From Oscillospiraceae bacterium (GTDB taxonomy: Bacteria; Bacillota; Clostridia; Oscillospirales; Oscillospiraceae), in contig JAFWRM010000013.1 of NCBI GenBank assembly GCA_017519975.1, forward strand, positions 44,978-108,977: a stretch of DNA of 64,000 bases, given 5' to 3'. The first letter of the stretch is position 1. Each line of letters begins with the position of its first letter. The translations under genes and the position numbers were made by a program. Positions 17,151 through 24,666 of this stretch are shown here, one piece after another. Below the pieces are notes generated by a model that saw only the letters and a program-made list of their open reading frames with translations, was not told the origin of the DNA and made no database searches.

Positions 17151-18287
17151 TCACTTTTTCAGGAACATGAACAGTTCGTCGCCGGGCGTGGGATCCTTGA
17201 TGTCGGCTTTCTCCTGAAATACCTTGACTTTTTCACCGTCGACCGTCTTCTGAACGATCTTGTACCGCTGTTTATCGCTCATGTACCAGGGCTGCATGAA
17301 CAGCGGCTTGCCGACTCTTTTTACTGTGATGGGTCCGCGCCAGATGCCAGGATGAACGGCAATCACGCCGGGTTTATCAAATACGACCTTTTCCATATGA
17401 TCGGGATCTTCACCGAGCATGATCTCGACTTCTGCGTCGAAGCTGTTCCACGGATCGACAGAGTCGCACCCGGAGAACCAGATAAACTCCGCGATCTGTC
17501 CGTTGCTGACAGGCTCGTCGTCTCCCAGCTTACAGGGCTTGACGATAGCATTGAAGCTGAATTCTCTGTCAATGAAGGGGAGATCGTCCTGACCGAAGGT
17601 AATGCGCGGAGAAACGACTGCGTCGCCAAGGTTGTGATAATCCGGTTTCAGTTCATGGATGCAGTTGGCATATTTGTGTTCATGTGACATGTTTTCGAAA
17701 AGGGGCTTCATGTATTCGTTTACCGGGCCATCTTCCTGACTGAAGCAGCGGCCGCAGTATACACAGTTTTTCTCCGGTTCATACTTGCAGGGATGGACCC
17801 AGTTGTCCTTTTCGTAGAAAACGGTGGGCTCGCCATTCTCATCGATCTTCGGGTAAACACGGCCAGTTGATGTTCCCTTGTACCACATGAAGTTGTTGAT
17901 GCCTCTGCCGACGTTTTTGTAGTAAACAGGGCAGTGCCATACACCCGCAGGCACGTGGACGACCGTCGGCTTTGTGATCTTATACATTTCCATCGACTGG
18001 GCGGAGTCACCCATGAACATGTCTACTTCAAACTCATCTTCCCAGATGTTATCGAGAGTGGGACCGGTAAAGATAAAATAGTTGTCAGCACCGTCATGAA
18101 TATGGGGAATATCCATGAATCCATGCTTGATAGCTACGAGGAACCCCGAACCGAAGGGAACTCCCGGAACCTCGTTTGAGAAAAACTCCATGCGCGGACT
18201 GGTATACTGATTCCAGTACAGCTTGATCATGTTCGGTTCGAATGCGTGGAACAGTTCTTGCATTTTGCCCATAATAGTACCTCCCAT
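17151..18287 (-). CDS. Two-domain cupin with central four-Cys motif and metal-less second domain (cupin E)
   Basis: A 378-residue paralogue of cupin D with the same architecture. The first cupin has PHIHDGADNYF (Asp at the Glu position) and AGVWHCPVYY. The Cys motif CKYEPEKNCVYCGRC is central. The second cupin has SNGQIAEFIWFSG and PGIWRGPITVKR, again without metal-binding His residues, and the C-terminus ends DPTPGDELFMFLKK. Two starts are possible; MGKMQELFHAF at 18275 is close to GGAGGT upstream and fits its relatives better than ATG 18287, whose spacing to the site is too short. It follows the P-type-ATPase-like gene by 18 bases. Confidence 0.7.
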   Translation of the reverse strand: MGGTIMGKMQELFHAFEPNMIKLYWNQYTSPRMEFFSNEVPGVPFGSGFLVAIKHGFMDIPHIHDGADNYFIFTGPTLDNIWEDEFEVDMFMGDSAQSMEMYKITKPTVVHVPAGVWHCPVYYKNVGRGINNFMWYKGTSTGRVYPKIDENGEPTVFYEKDNWVHPCKYEPEKNCVYCGRCFSQEDGPVNEYMKPLFENMSHEHKYANCIHELKPDYHNLGDAVVSPRITFGQDDLPFIDREFSFNAIVKPCKLGDDEPVSNGQIAEFIWFSGCDSVDPWNSFDAEVEIMLGEDPDHMEKVVFDKPGVIAVHPGIWRGPITVKRVGKPLFMQPWYMSDKQRYKIVQKTVDGEKVKVFQEKADIKDPTPGDELFMFLKK

Positions 18288-18305
18288 TTAATCCATTTAT
18301 TATTT

Positions 18306-19199
18306 TCAACTGGTTTGTCTTTTTCCTCTTCTGAATCTGATCGGTTTGCTGGATTCCATCCTTGAGAATGTGGGTTTTGCAGTAATGATTTCTGCCCGGC
18401 GAACAAGAAGAATATAGATACCGGACCAAACGGCAAAAAAAGCAAAGAGATAGGTATACATTCCAAGTATCACCATGCAGACGGCTCCCATGCAGGCAAT
18501 GAAGAAGAGAAACTGCAGAATTCTCTTGTATCTCACATAAGATCTTGAAACGAAAACCAAAAGCAGAACGTGAGCGATTCGGTTCTCCGTGATCACAATG
18601 TCCGCGCTTTTATTGCTTGCATACGGACCCAATGCAATTCGGACAGAACCCGCGGATTTATGATCGGAGAACGTCAAACCCATTTTTCTTAGGGCTTCCA
18701 GTGTTCTCAAATATCCTGATCGCGAAGGAGAGTTTCCCTCAATGTACAAACAGTCCAGGAATGCGACAGACCTGAGCGCATTCGGAAAACCGATGAAGAT
18801 GCCCTTGTTGGCCAGTAATCCGGCAAAGATATTATATATCGGTTCTGCTGCAGGCATGTCTTCTATGTACGCAACTGTGGAGTCAACGGTCAAACGGTTT
18901 TTCAGATCGCGGAAATACCGCTCTGACGCGACGCAGGCACTCAGATAGAGATAGATTGCCAAAAGAAAGAATGTGATGGAAATCAGAATGACGTGGAGAA
19001 TATGAGAAATGTGCATGGCAGGTATCAGCACGTGCACATGCATGGAAAGGAAGTGCAGCACGGTCGAAAGTATGCCAAGCGCAAAGGAAGCAAGAATCAT
19101 TATTCTCAGAATCCCCAAAGAATGTGACAGCTTAGCTCTCAAACTGATCCAGTTCACAGTACTCGTCCCACCCGTATGGATTATCGTCCTGAACGGCAA
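18306..19199 (-). CDS. Membrane protein resembling a P-type ATPase stripped of its catalytic core
   Basis: An uninterrupted frame of up to 297 residues with two hydrophobic helices near residues 30-90 and two near 225-265. The C-terminal half reads like the end of a P1-type ATPase: ADIVITENRIAHVLLLVFVS followed by SRSYVRYKRI and a helix pair, matching the ADIVL..DDL..V...I.LSR.....I pattern after the GDGxNDxPAL loop. Upstream, KGIFIGFPNALRSVAFLD resembles the approach to the phosphorylation motif, but DKTGT is replaced by DCLYI and nearly all of the P and N domains are missing. ATP-driven transport is therefore unlikely. The start is uncertain: TTG 19142 would avoid overlap with the small ORF at 19132-19278. 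It lies between cupin genes in one operon. Confidence 0.5.
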   Translation of the reverse strand: MPFRTIIHTGGTSTVNWISLRAKLSHSLGILRIMILASFALGILSTVLHFLSMHVHVLIPAMHISHILHVILISITFFLLAIYLYLSACVASERYFRDLKNRLTVDSTVAYIEDMPAAEPIYNIFAGLLANKGIFIGFPNALRSVAFLDCLYIEGNSPSRSGYLRTLEALRKMGLTFSDHKSAGSVRIALGPYASNKSADIVITENRIAHVLLLVFVSRSYVRYKRILQFLFFIACMGAVCMVILGMYTYLFAFFAVWSGIYILLVRRAEIITAKPTFSRMESSKPIRFRRGKRQTS

Positions 19200-19278
19200 A
19201 ACCGAGATAGGCCTTCAGCGTTTTCCATTTGAATAAGAACCTGGCAATCAGTGCCGCGGCAATGATACAGCAGGGCAC
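19132..19278 (-). CDS. Small 48-residue ORF in the cupin operon
   Basis: Starting at GTG 19278 behind GGGAG at good spacing, it encodes a basic, hydrophobic N-terminus (PCCIIAAALIARFLFKWK) and an acidic, aromatic tail (DDNPYGWDEYCELDQFES). It begins 40 bases after the stop codon of cupin F and runs into the next gene in another frame. A Cys pair near the start and a membrane-like first half suggest a small membrane or metal-related peptide. I do not recognise a family. It could also be the displaced N-terminus of the P-type-ATPase-like gene, separated by a frameshift. Confidence 0.4.
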   Translation of the reverse strand: MPCCIIAAALIARFLFKWKTLKAYLGFAVQDDNPYGWDEYCELDQFES

Positions 19279-19318
19279 GGGATCACACTCCCTTTTGTTG
19301 TAAGCAGATAATGGACGG

Positions 19319-19876
19319 TTATTTGTTCCAGTCGATACTCAGGCATTTCTGGCATGTATCGCATTTCTTTTCCGGATCAAGGATACAGTTGATCTGGCCG
19401 TTATACCAGAGCTCCTTCACTCCATCCGGCATCATATACGTACCTCCGAAAGCACCCTGAAGGAGAGCAACCTGGAAAAAGATCGGTTTGTCGATACGTA
19501 TAAAGTTCAGAGGACAGTGCCAGGTTCCTGCAGGGATACGAACGATCGTCGGCTCGTCGATGTTATACAGCTCGGCATCATCACCAAGTCCAAGAGTGAA
19601 TTCGACGTGAGCGTGAAAATCGTATCTGTCCGACGGTGGTCCCAGAAATGCAAGAAATTCATCGGAATCGTGCTTGTGGGGATAAGGATCGATGAATATC
19701 GGTTCCGTAACAAGTCCGCCCGTGATGAAGGCTTTTGCCCCTGGAATCTGACATGCTCCGCGGATCCCGATGCCAAGGACCTCCTGATTTTCGTTTTCTT
19801 TATAAGTCCCGTCTATGAAAGCGGCTCCACGCTCCGGTTTGTTAAAATAAATCAGCTTCTCGTATTTTCTTCCCAT
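19319..19876 (-). CDS. Single-domain cupin with C-terminal four-Cys motif (cupin F)
   Basis: A 185-residue cupin. Metal ligands are in PHKHDSDEF (H-x-H-x3-E) and AGTWHCPLNF; the tail is CILDPEKKCDTCQKC, the same C-x7-C-x2-C-x2-C as its relatives. It shares the family blocks GACQIPGAK, PIFIDPYPH and GGTYMMPDG. GAGAGGAG lies before ATG 19876. It is the second gene of the minus-strand operon, 32 bases after cupin G, and is more like G than like A to C. A fixed distance between the second cupin motif and the Cys tail suggests the Cys cluster packs against the barrel. Confidence 0.75.
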   Translation of the reverse strand: MGRKYEKLIYFNKPERGAAFIDGTYKENENQEVLGIGIRGACQIPGAKAFITGGLVTEPIFIDPYPHKHDSDEFLAFLGPPSDRYDFHAHVEFTLGLGDDAELYNIDEPTIVRIPAGTWHCPLNFIRIDKPIFFQVALLQGAFGGTYMMPDGVKELWYNGQINCILDPEKKCDTCQKCLSIDWNK

Positions 19877-19908
19877 AGCGATGCTCCTCTCTGATCAGGG
19901 GTCCACGT

Positions 19909-20463
19909 TCATTTGTTCCATTCGATCGAAAGGCACTTTTTGCATGCGTTGCATTGCTTTCCTGGTTCTAGCACGCATTCGATCTGACCGTTATAGTACA
20001 TTTCTCGTTCTCCGTCGGGGAGAAGGTATGTTCCCCCGAACATGCCCTGAAGCAGTCCCGGCTGGAAGAAGACCGGCTTTCCAATCCTTTTGAAGTTCAA
20101 GGGACAGTGCCAGACGCCGGCAGGTATTCTGACTGTCGCAGGGCGATCGATGACGTATGTTTCGGCGTCTTCACCGAGACCGATAGTCAGTTCGACTTCC
20201 GCGTCCCAGTCCTTGGAATTCAGCGTTTCAGAACCAAAAATGAGATACTCGTCGGCATAATGATAATGTGGGAAAGGATCGACGAGACAGGGAGCCGTAA
20301 CAAGACCGTAACCGATATTGAACTGGGAGCCGGGAATCTGGCAGGCACCGCGGAAATATGCCTGCGGCGTTTTGTCTGTGATTTCTGTGCCGTCAACAGT
20401 GGTTTTCAGATACTCCGGTTTAAATTTGAAAACCAGCTTTTCATATTTCTTTCCATCAACCAT
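19909..20463 (-). CDS. Single-domain cupin with C-terminal four-Cys motif (cupin G)
   Basis: A 184-residue cupin and the first gene of the minus-strand operon. Ligands: PFPHYHYADEY (H-x-H-x3-E) and AGVWHCPLNF; Cys tail CVLEPGKQCNACKKC. AAAGGAG precedes ATG 20463. The upstream region shared with the divergent Ldi-family gene contains three palindromes that may hold operators. It differs from cupin F in the loop after the first motif (FGSETLNSKDWDAEVEL). Function is unknown; as for the other copies, the intact cupin site argues for a metal-dependent activity or metal-dependent ligand binding. Confidence 0.75.
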   Translation of the reverse strand: MVDGKKYEKLVFKFKPEYLKTTVDGTEITDKTPQAYFRGACQIPGSQFNIGYGLVTAPCLVDPFPHYHYADEYLIFGSETLNSKDWDAEVELTIGLGEDAETYVIDRPATVRIPAGVWHCPLNFKRIGKPVFFQPGLLQGMFGGTYLLPDGEREMYYNGQIECVLEPGKQCNACKKCLSIEWNK

Positions 20464-20681
20464 AAATAAGACTCCTTTCCGTTAAAAATAGTGTTCTGAT
20501 ACAGTGATATGGATTCTTACACTTTTACACATAAAGTGTAGCATATGGCATATTCAATTTGTTTGTTGTGTACAACAAAAAGAGGACTTTCGTTTTGTGA
20601 GATATCACATTCAACAAATGGAAGCAATACTTTATAATAAAACCATCATATTGGGATCATTATGGGTAGGGGGGCTGAGAT
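20464..20681. promoter_or_regulatory. Divergent control region between cupin operon and Ldi-family gene
   Basis: This AT-rich 218-bp interval separates two divergent operons. It contains TACAC-ATAAA-GTGTA (20526-20540), an ATATG-G-CATAT dyad (20543-20553 or very near) and TTGTTG-TGTA-CAACAA (20563-20578). Three dyads in 55 bp are unusual and suggest binding sites for at least one regulator acting on both sides. No clear -10/-35 pair stands out, so the promoters are probably activator-dependent. Confidence 0.5.
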
Positions 20682-22706
20682 ATGACAAATGTTGAGATGC
20701 TTTCTGCCAGATTTGCAGGAATTCCCCGGATCGAAGAAACGGGACCTCAAAAAGGTTCCAGCGGAAAACGTATGACCAGATTGGGCAACCGGACACGGAC
20801 GATTCATCTGATTATGTGTATTATCGGATTGATTCCTCTGGTGCTCAGCCTTTTGGGCGTATCGGTTTCCAAAAGACTGATTGCGATGGGTATGGGATTA
20901 CTTGTTCCGGGCGGTGGATTTGCCGCCTGTGCGGGGCCTGTTACGGTTCTCATCGCCGTCTTCCTGTGTTTTTATCTCTGGAAAAAACGGGCGATGCTGA
21001 TTCAGGATTTTTATGGCAGCTTTCTTGGAATCGTCGGGTTCTGGCTTCTTGGGATCCTCGGAGGACTGCTTGCGGACATTCCTGCATTTGAAAAACTGCG
21101 TCTGACCCAGTTCTGGCCGTATTGGGGATGCGTACTGGCGGTGATCCTCGGATGCGCCTTGTTTATTCCAATTGAACTGAAAACGCACAGTATTCTGCAG
21201 AATATCAGGAAAAACCGTGAGGAACGAATCGCTGCGTTTGATGACTCGATCAGAGAACTGGACGAAATTACCGGGAACACGCCGTACTGCGAAGGCACCC
21301 AGGAAATGGATGAAGAAGGGATTCGCGCCGCAAGATACATATTTGATGTTACTGTAAACAGAGAAGAAGGGGATCTGTCAGGGTTTGACTGGCTCAGAGG
21401 TCTGGCGGAGTACAGATACCAGTTATCAGCGTTCGGGTACTGCCTGCTGTTGATGCATGCGAAATATCTTCCCAACTTTACCGGGTATCTGAAACAGGCC
21501 CATCGGTTTCTGATCAAAGGATACTCAGATCCCCGCAGCTGTGGCTACTGGGCAAGAGAAGCGAAGACGGGATATTTTTCAAACAACCCGGATCCCGTCA
21601 TTAAGGGCAATGTGATGCTTTCGGGTTGGATGATGCCCGTCGTTGCCGGCTACCATGATCAGTACCACGACGACGAATTTGAAAAAGATGCGTCGATCCG
21701 GTTTCAGCCTTTCGCAGATAAACCTGAAGAAACATACAACTACAGTGCCGGAACAATCATGCAGGCACTGTACAGACAGTTCAAGAATCACGAGCATCCC
21801 TACATGCTGATCCCGTGTGAACCTCATGTGGCGTTTCCCACCTGCAATTCCTTTGGTCTTCTCGGGATGCTGATGTATGACCGCGATCACGGCACGCACT
21901 ACTGTGAAGATTTTTGGGACGATCTTTATGATAATTTGAGCGAAGAGTTTATAGAGCTTGACGGCTCCATGGCACTGAGAAGACAGACACAGTACGGACT
22001 TCGTCACATGCCGATGTCGCAGATGGTGTTCGATCCTCTGGCTGATGTACAGAATTACCTGCACTATCTTCCCATTTTCCCCGGATTAGCCAGGCGTTGC
22101 TACGCTCAGATACGGAAACATGAGATAGTTTTCTCGGAAGATGGTACCGCGTCACTGAAGCGCAAACCGTGGGACAAGATCATGAACATGTTCACCAACA
22201 AGTGCGACGCATCCTTGCAGATTGCCCTTCTGGAGATGACGGCTTCCGAATACGGCGATACGGAACTTGTGAAGGGACTTCGAAAGGCAGAATTGAAGAA
22301 CATGGCCCGGTCCAAAGAACCGGGATCTTTCAAGTACAAAGACGTGAACTCCCTGACCATGGCCTATTATGTTTTCACCAGGCTAAATAAGAAAGGATAC
22401 TGGGAAGACGTAATACTGCGGGGCATGCCGGAAACGGCGTTTACGGGACCGCTGCTTACAGACTGCCGGTATCCGAATGTGATCCCTGCGAAAGCGGCCA
22501 GCAACGGAGACGACCTGGAGCTTGTCCTCTATAATGGATTGGAGCCAGGAGAAGAGAAGATTCGGATTGAAAAGCTGAAGCCTCTTGCTTCCTACAGACT
22601 TACAGTAAATGGAAAGGAAAGCGTGTTTGAGGCGGACGGAGAGGGATGCGCCGATTTGACCGTGTATCTGAATGATCGCACGGAGGTCAATGTGCAGCCA
22701 TGCTGA
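20682..22706 (+). CDS. Membrane-anchored linalool dehydratase/isomerase (Ldi) family protein
   Basis: A 674-residue protein. Residues 1-40 are cytoplasmic-like, about four transmembrane helices lie between 41 and 166, and a soluble domain of about 480 residues follows. That domain shows the Ldi signature: C379-E-P-x3-F-x2-C388-N-S, then YDRDHGTHY, which fits what I recall of Castellaniella defragrans linalool dehydratase/isomerase (CEPDNYFVQCNS ... YDRLHGTDY), whose two Cys line the active site. The segment NVMLSGW (310-316) aligns with NIMYKGH there, so the catalytic-site His is replaced by Trp. ATG 20682 follows GGGGGG. It is divergent from the cupin operon and precedes the peptide-type ABC importer. 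It may hydrate, dehydrate or isomerise an allylic alcohol, but the His change makes the reaction uncertain. Confidence 0.75.
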   Translation: MTNVEMLSARFAGIPRIEETGPQKGSSGKRMTRLGNRTRTIHLIMCIIGLIPLVLSLLGVSVSKRLIAMGMGLLVPGGGFAACAGPVTVLIAVFLCFYLWKKRAMLIQDFYGSFLGIVGFWLLGILGGLLADIPAFEKLRLTQFWPYWGCVLAVILGCALFIPIELKTHSILQNIRKNREERIAAFDDSIRELDEITGNTPYCEGTQEMDEEGIRAARYIFDVTVNREEGDLSGFDWLRGLAEYRYQLSAFGYCLLLMHAKYLPNFTGYLKQAHRFLIKGYSDPRSCGYWAREAKTGYFSNNPDPVIKGNVMLSGWMMPVVAGYHDQYHDDEFEKDASIRFQPFADKPEETYNYSAGTIMQALYRQFKNHEHPYMLIPCEPHVAFPTCNSFGLLGMLMYDRDHGTHYCEDFWDDLYDNLSEEFIELDGSMALRRQTQYGLRHMPMSQMVFDPLADVQNYLHYLPIFPGLARRCYAQIRKHEIVFSEDGTASLKRKPWDKIMNMFTNKCDASLQIALLEMTASEYGDTELVKGLRKAELKNMARSKEPGSFKYKDVNSLTMAYYVFTRLNKKGYWEDVILRGMPETAFTGPLLTDCRYPNVIPAKAASNGDDLELVLYNGLEPGEEKIRIEKLKPLASYRLTVNGKESVFEADGEGCADLTVYLNDRTEVNVQPC

Positions 22707-22753
22707 ACCGGCCTCTTATGCGGCAGATTGGCAATATATGCGTTCCAACATAG

Positions 22754-22774
22754 GGTGGAGATGCTGATTCCACC
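22754..22774 (+). promoter_or_regulatory. Small hairpin between the Ldi-family gene and the ABC importer
   Basis: GGTGGA/TCCACC with a 9-nt loop lies in the 109-bp gap, 42 bases before the first permease start. No T-run follows. It may be a processing or stability element if the importer is co-transcribed with the Ldi-family gene. Confidence 0.35.
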
Positions 22775-22815
22775 GTGTATACAGGTTAGGAAATGGAGCA
22801 AGGAGGGGTGATTTC

Positions 22816-23796
22816 ATGATCAAATATGTAATCAAAAGGTTGTTGCTGATGATTCCGATCCTGATGGGAATAACGTTGATTGTCCTGATCTTCATCGATA
22901 TCGCGCCGGGCGACCCCGCAAGGATGATGCTGGGCAATGAGGCGACGGAAGAGGAGGTTCAGGAACTTCGTGAATCACTTGGACTGAATGATCCGTTTGT
23001 CGTGCGTTATTTCCGTTTCTTTAAAAACGCTTTGCGTGGGGATTTTGGACATTCATACAGCAACAACCGTGCAGTGCGAGACGAGATGTTCCAGCGGTTC
23101 AAGTATACGTTGCTGATCTCGGTCTTCAGTGTTTTGCTTTCGGTGATCATCGGAATTCCGCTGGGTGTGTTCGCCGCGACACACCAATATACCTGGAAAG
23201 ATAACGCGGCCGTCACGCTTTCCCTCATCTGCGTATCGATGCCGTCATTCTGGTTTGCCTTGCTGATCATCCAGCTTTTCAGTATCCGGCTCAACATCCT
23301 GCCTCCGGCGGGCATAGAGAGCTGGAAGGGATGGATCATGCCGACCATTTCGCTGGCACTTGGCTATACGGCGCTGATCACCAGGCAGATGAGGTCGGAT
23401 ATGCTGGAAGTGATTCGTCAGGATTATATCGTGACCGCTCGCGCGAAAGGGCAGATCGAAAGGAAAGTTCTGTTTCGGCATGCGCTGAAGAACGCCATCA
23501 TTCCCATCGTACAGATCGTAGGTTCCATCTTCGGCATGTCGCTTGGCGGAGCCATGATCTCGGAAGTCATTTTCTCCGTGCCGGGACTCGGTAGCTACAT
23601 GCTTTCGGGACTTACGGCCAGAGATTATCCGGTCATTCAGGCCACGTCCTTCTTCATGTCCCTGATCAACAGTGTCGTAATCCTTCTGATCGATATTGCT
23701 TTTGCATTTATCGATCCGCGGATCCGTTCTCAGTATATACGTAAGAAAAAGAAAAAGACGGAATCTGTCGGCGTGGAAGGAGGTGCCCAAGCATGA
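22816..23796 (+). CDS. Dpp/Opp-type ABC transporter permease 1 (DppB family)
   Basis: A 326-residue permease with six predicted helices. It begins MIKYVIKRLLLMIPILMGIT, the characteristic DppB N-terminus, and contains DPARMMLGNEATEEE and the EAA loop (TARAKGQIERKVLFRHALKN), the contact site for the ATPases. AAGGAGGGG precedes ATG 22816. It is followed without gap by permease 2 (ATGA overlap), two ATPases and a binding protein, a complete five-gene importer. This class carries peptides, nickel chelates, and various glycosides and small conjugates, so peptide transport should not be assumed. Confidence 0.92.
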   Translation: MIKYVIKRLLLMIPILMGITLIVLIFIDIAPGDPARMMLGNEATEEEVQELRESLGLNDPFVVRYFRFFKNALRGDFGHSYSNNRAVRDEMFQRFKYTLLISVFSVLLSVIIGIPLGVFAATHQYTWKDNAAVTLSLICVSMPSFWFALLIIQLFSIRLNILPPAGIESWKGWIMPTISLALGYTALITRQMRSDMLEVIRQDYIVTARAKGQIERKVLFRHALKNAIIPIVQIVGSIFGMSLGGAMISEVIFSVPGLGSYMLSGLTARDYPVIQATSFFMSLINSVVILLIDIAFAFIDPRIRSQYIRKKKKKTESVGVEGGAQA

Positions 23797-24656
23797 AGAA
23801 GAAAAAGAACAAGAAAAGATCGCAGTTCGGAGAGGTCTGGCACAGGCTGAAGAAAAACAAGATCGCCGTCGCGTCACTCATCATCCTGATCCTGATCTTC
23901 CTGACTTCCGCTCTTGCTCCAGTTCTGGCGCCATACAATTACGATCAGGAAGATTTCAACGCATCCTTTGCCAAGCCCAGCAAAGAACATCTCCTGGGAA
24001 CCGATCGCCTGGGCCGAGACATCCTGAGTCGTCTTCTGTACGGATCGCAGCAATCCCTCAAAATCGGTATCTACTCGACGGCATTTGCGGCGGTGGCAGG
24101 CATTCTTCTCGGAGCCCTGGCCGGCTATTACGGAGGACGGATCGATAATCTGATCATGAGGTTTCTGGACATCTATCAGGGCATCCCGATGTTCCTCCTT
24201 TGCGTTACGCTTGCCGCTGTTCTGGGACCCAGTCTGCGAAACGCGATCATAGCCATCGCTATCAGTTCGGTCCCGGGATATGCCCGGATGATGCGTGCAT
24301 CGATCCTGACCGTTGGCGAGATGGAGTATATCGAAGCAGCGAGAGCAATCAACGCTACTGACAAGAGGATCATACTGAAGCATATCATTCCCAACGCCAT
24401 TTCCCCTTTGATAGTAATGATCACGATGAGCATGGGCAGCTCGGTCCTTGCCGGCGCCGGCATGAGCTTTATCGGCCTCGGCGTTCAGGCGCCTATTCCC
24501 GAATGGGGCGCGATGATCTCGGATGCACGATCTTTCCTGAGAGGTCACGGGGAACTGGCCCTGTATCCGGGCATCTGCGTCATCATCACGGTACTCGCGT
24601 TCAACCTCCTTGGCGACGGCCTGCGCGACGCGCTTGATCCGCGCCTGAAGAATTGA
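23793..24656 (+). CDS. Dpp/Opp-type ABC transporter permease 2 (DppC family)
   Basis: A 287-residue permease with a Lys-rich cytoplasmic N-terminus (MKKKKNKKRSQFGEVWHRL), the DppC-specific motif KEHLLGTDRLGRDILSRLLYG just after the first helix, and an EAA loop around AARAINATDKRIILKHIIPN. Its start codon overlaps the stop of permease 1. The end DALDPRLKN is typical for the family. It should pair with permease 1 to form the channel. Confidence 0.92.
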   Translation: MKKKKNKKRSQFGEVWHRLKKNKIAVASLIILILIFLTSALAPVLAPYNYDQEDFNASFAKPSKEHLLGTDRLGRDILSRLLYGSQQSLKIGIYSTAFAAVAGILLGALAGYYGGRIDNLIMRFLDIYQGIPMFLLCVTLAAVLGPSLRNAIIAIAISSVPGYARMMRASILTVGEMEYIEAARAINATDKRIILKHIIPNAISPLIVMITMSMGSSVLAGAGMSFIGLGVQAPIPEWGAMISDARSFLRGHGELALYPGICVIITVLAFNLLGDGLRDALDPRLKN

Positions 24657-24666
24657 GGTGATTTCA

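Noticed and set aside
16097..17170. 357-codon plus-strand open frame opposite cupin D
   Set aside because: It has no recognisable motif; the minus strand encodes the conserved cupin and Cys motifs.
19199..19319. Possible frameshifted single gene joining the small ORF and the P-type-ATPase-like ORF
   Set aside because: The small ORF has its own ribosome binding site and stop, and the downstream ORF has a plausible internal start; a frameshift cannot be excluded but is not needed.
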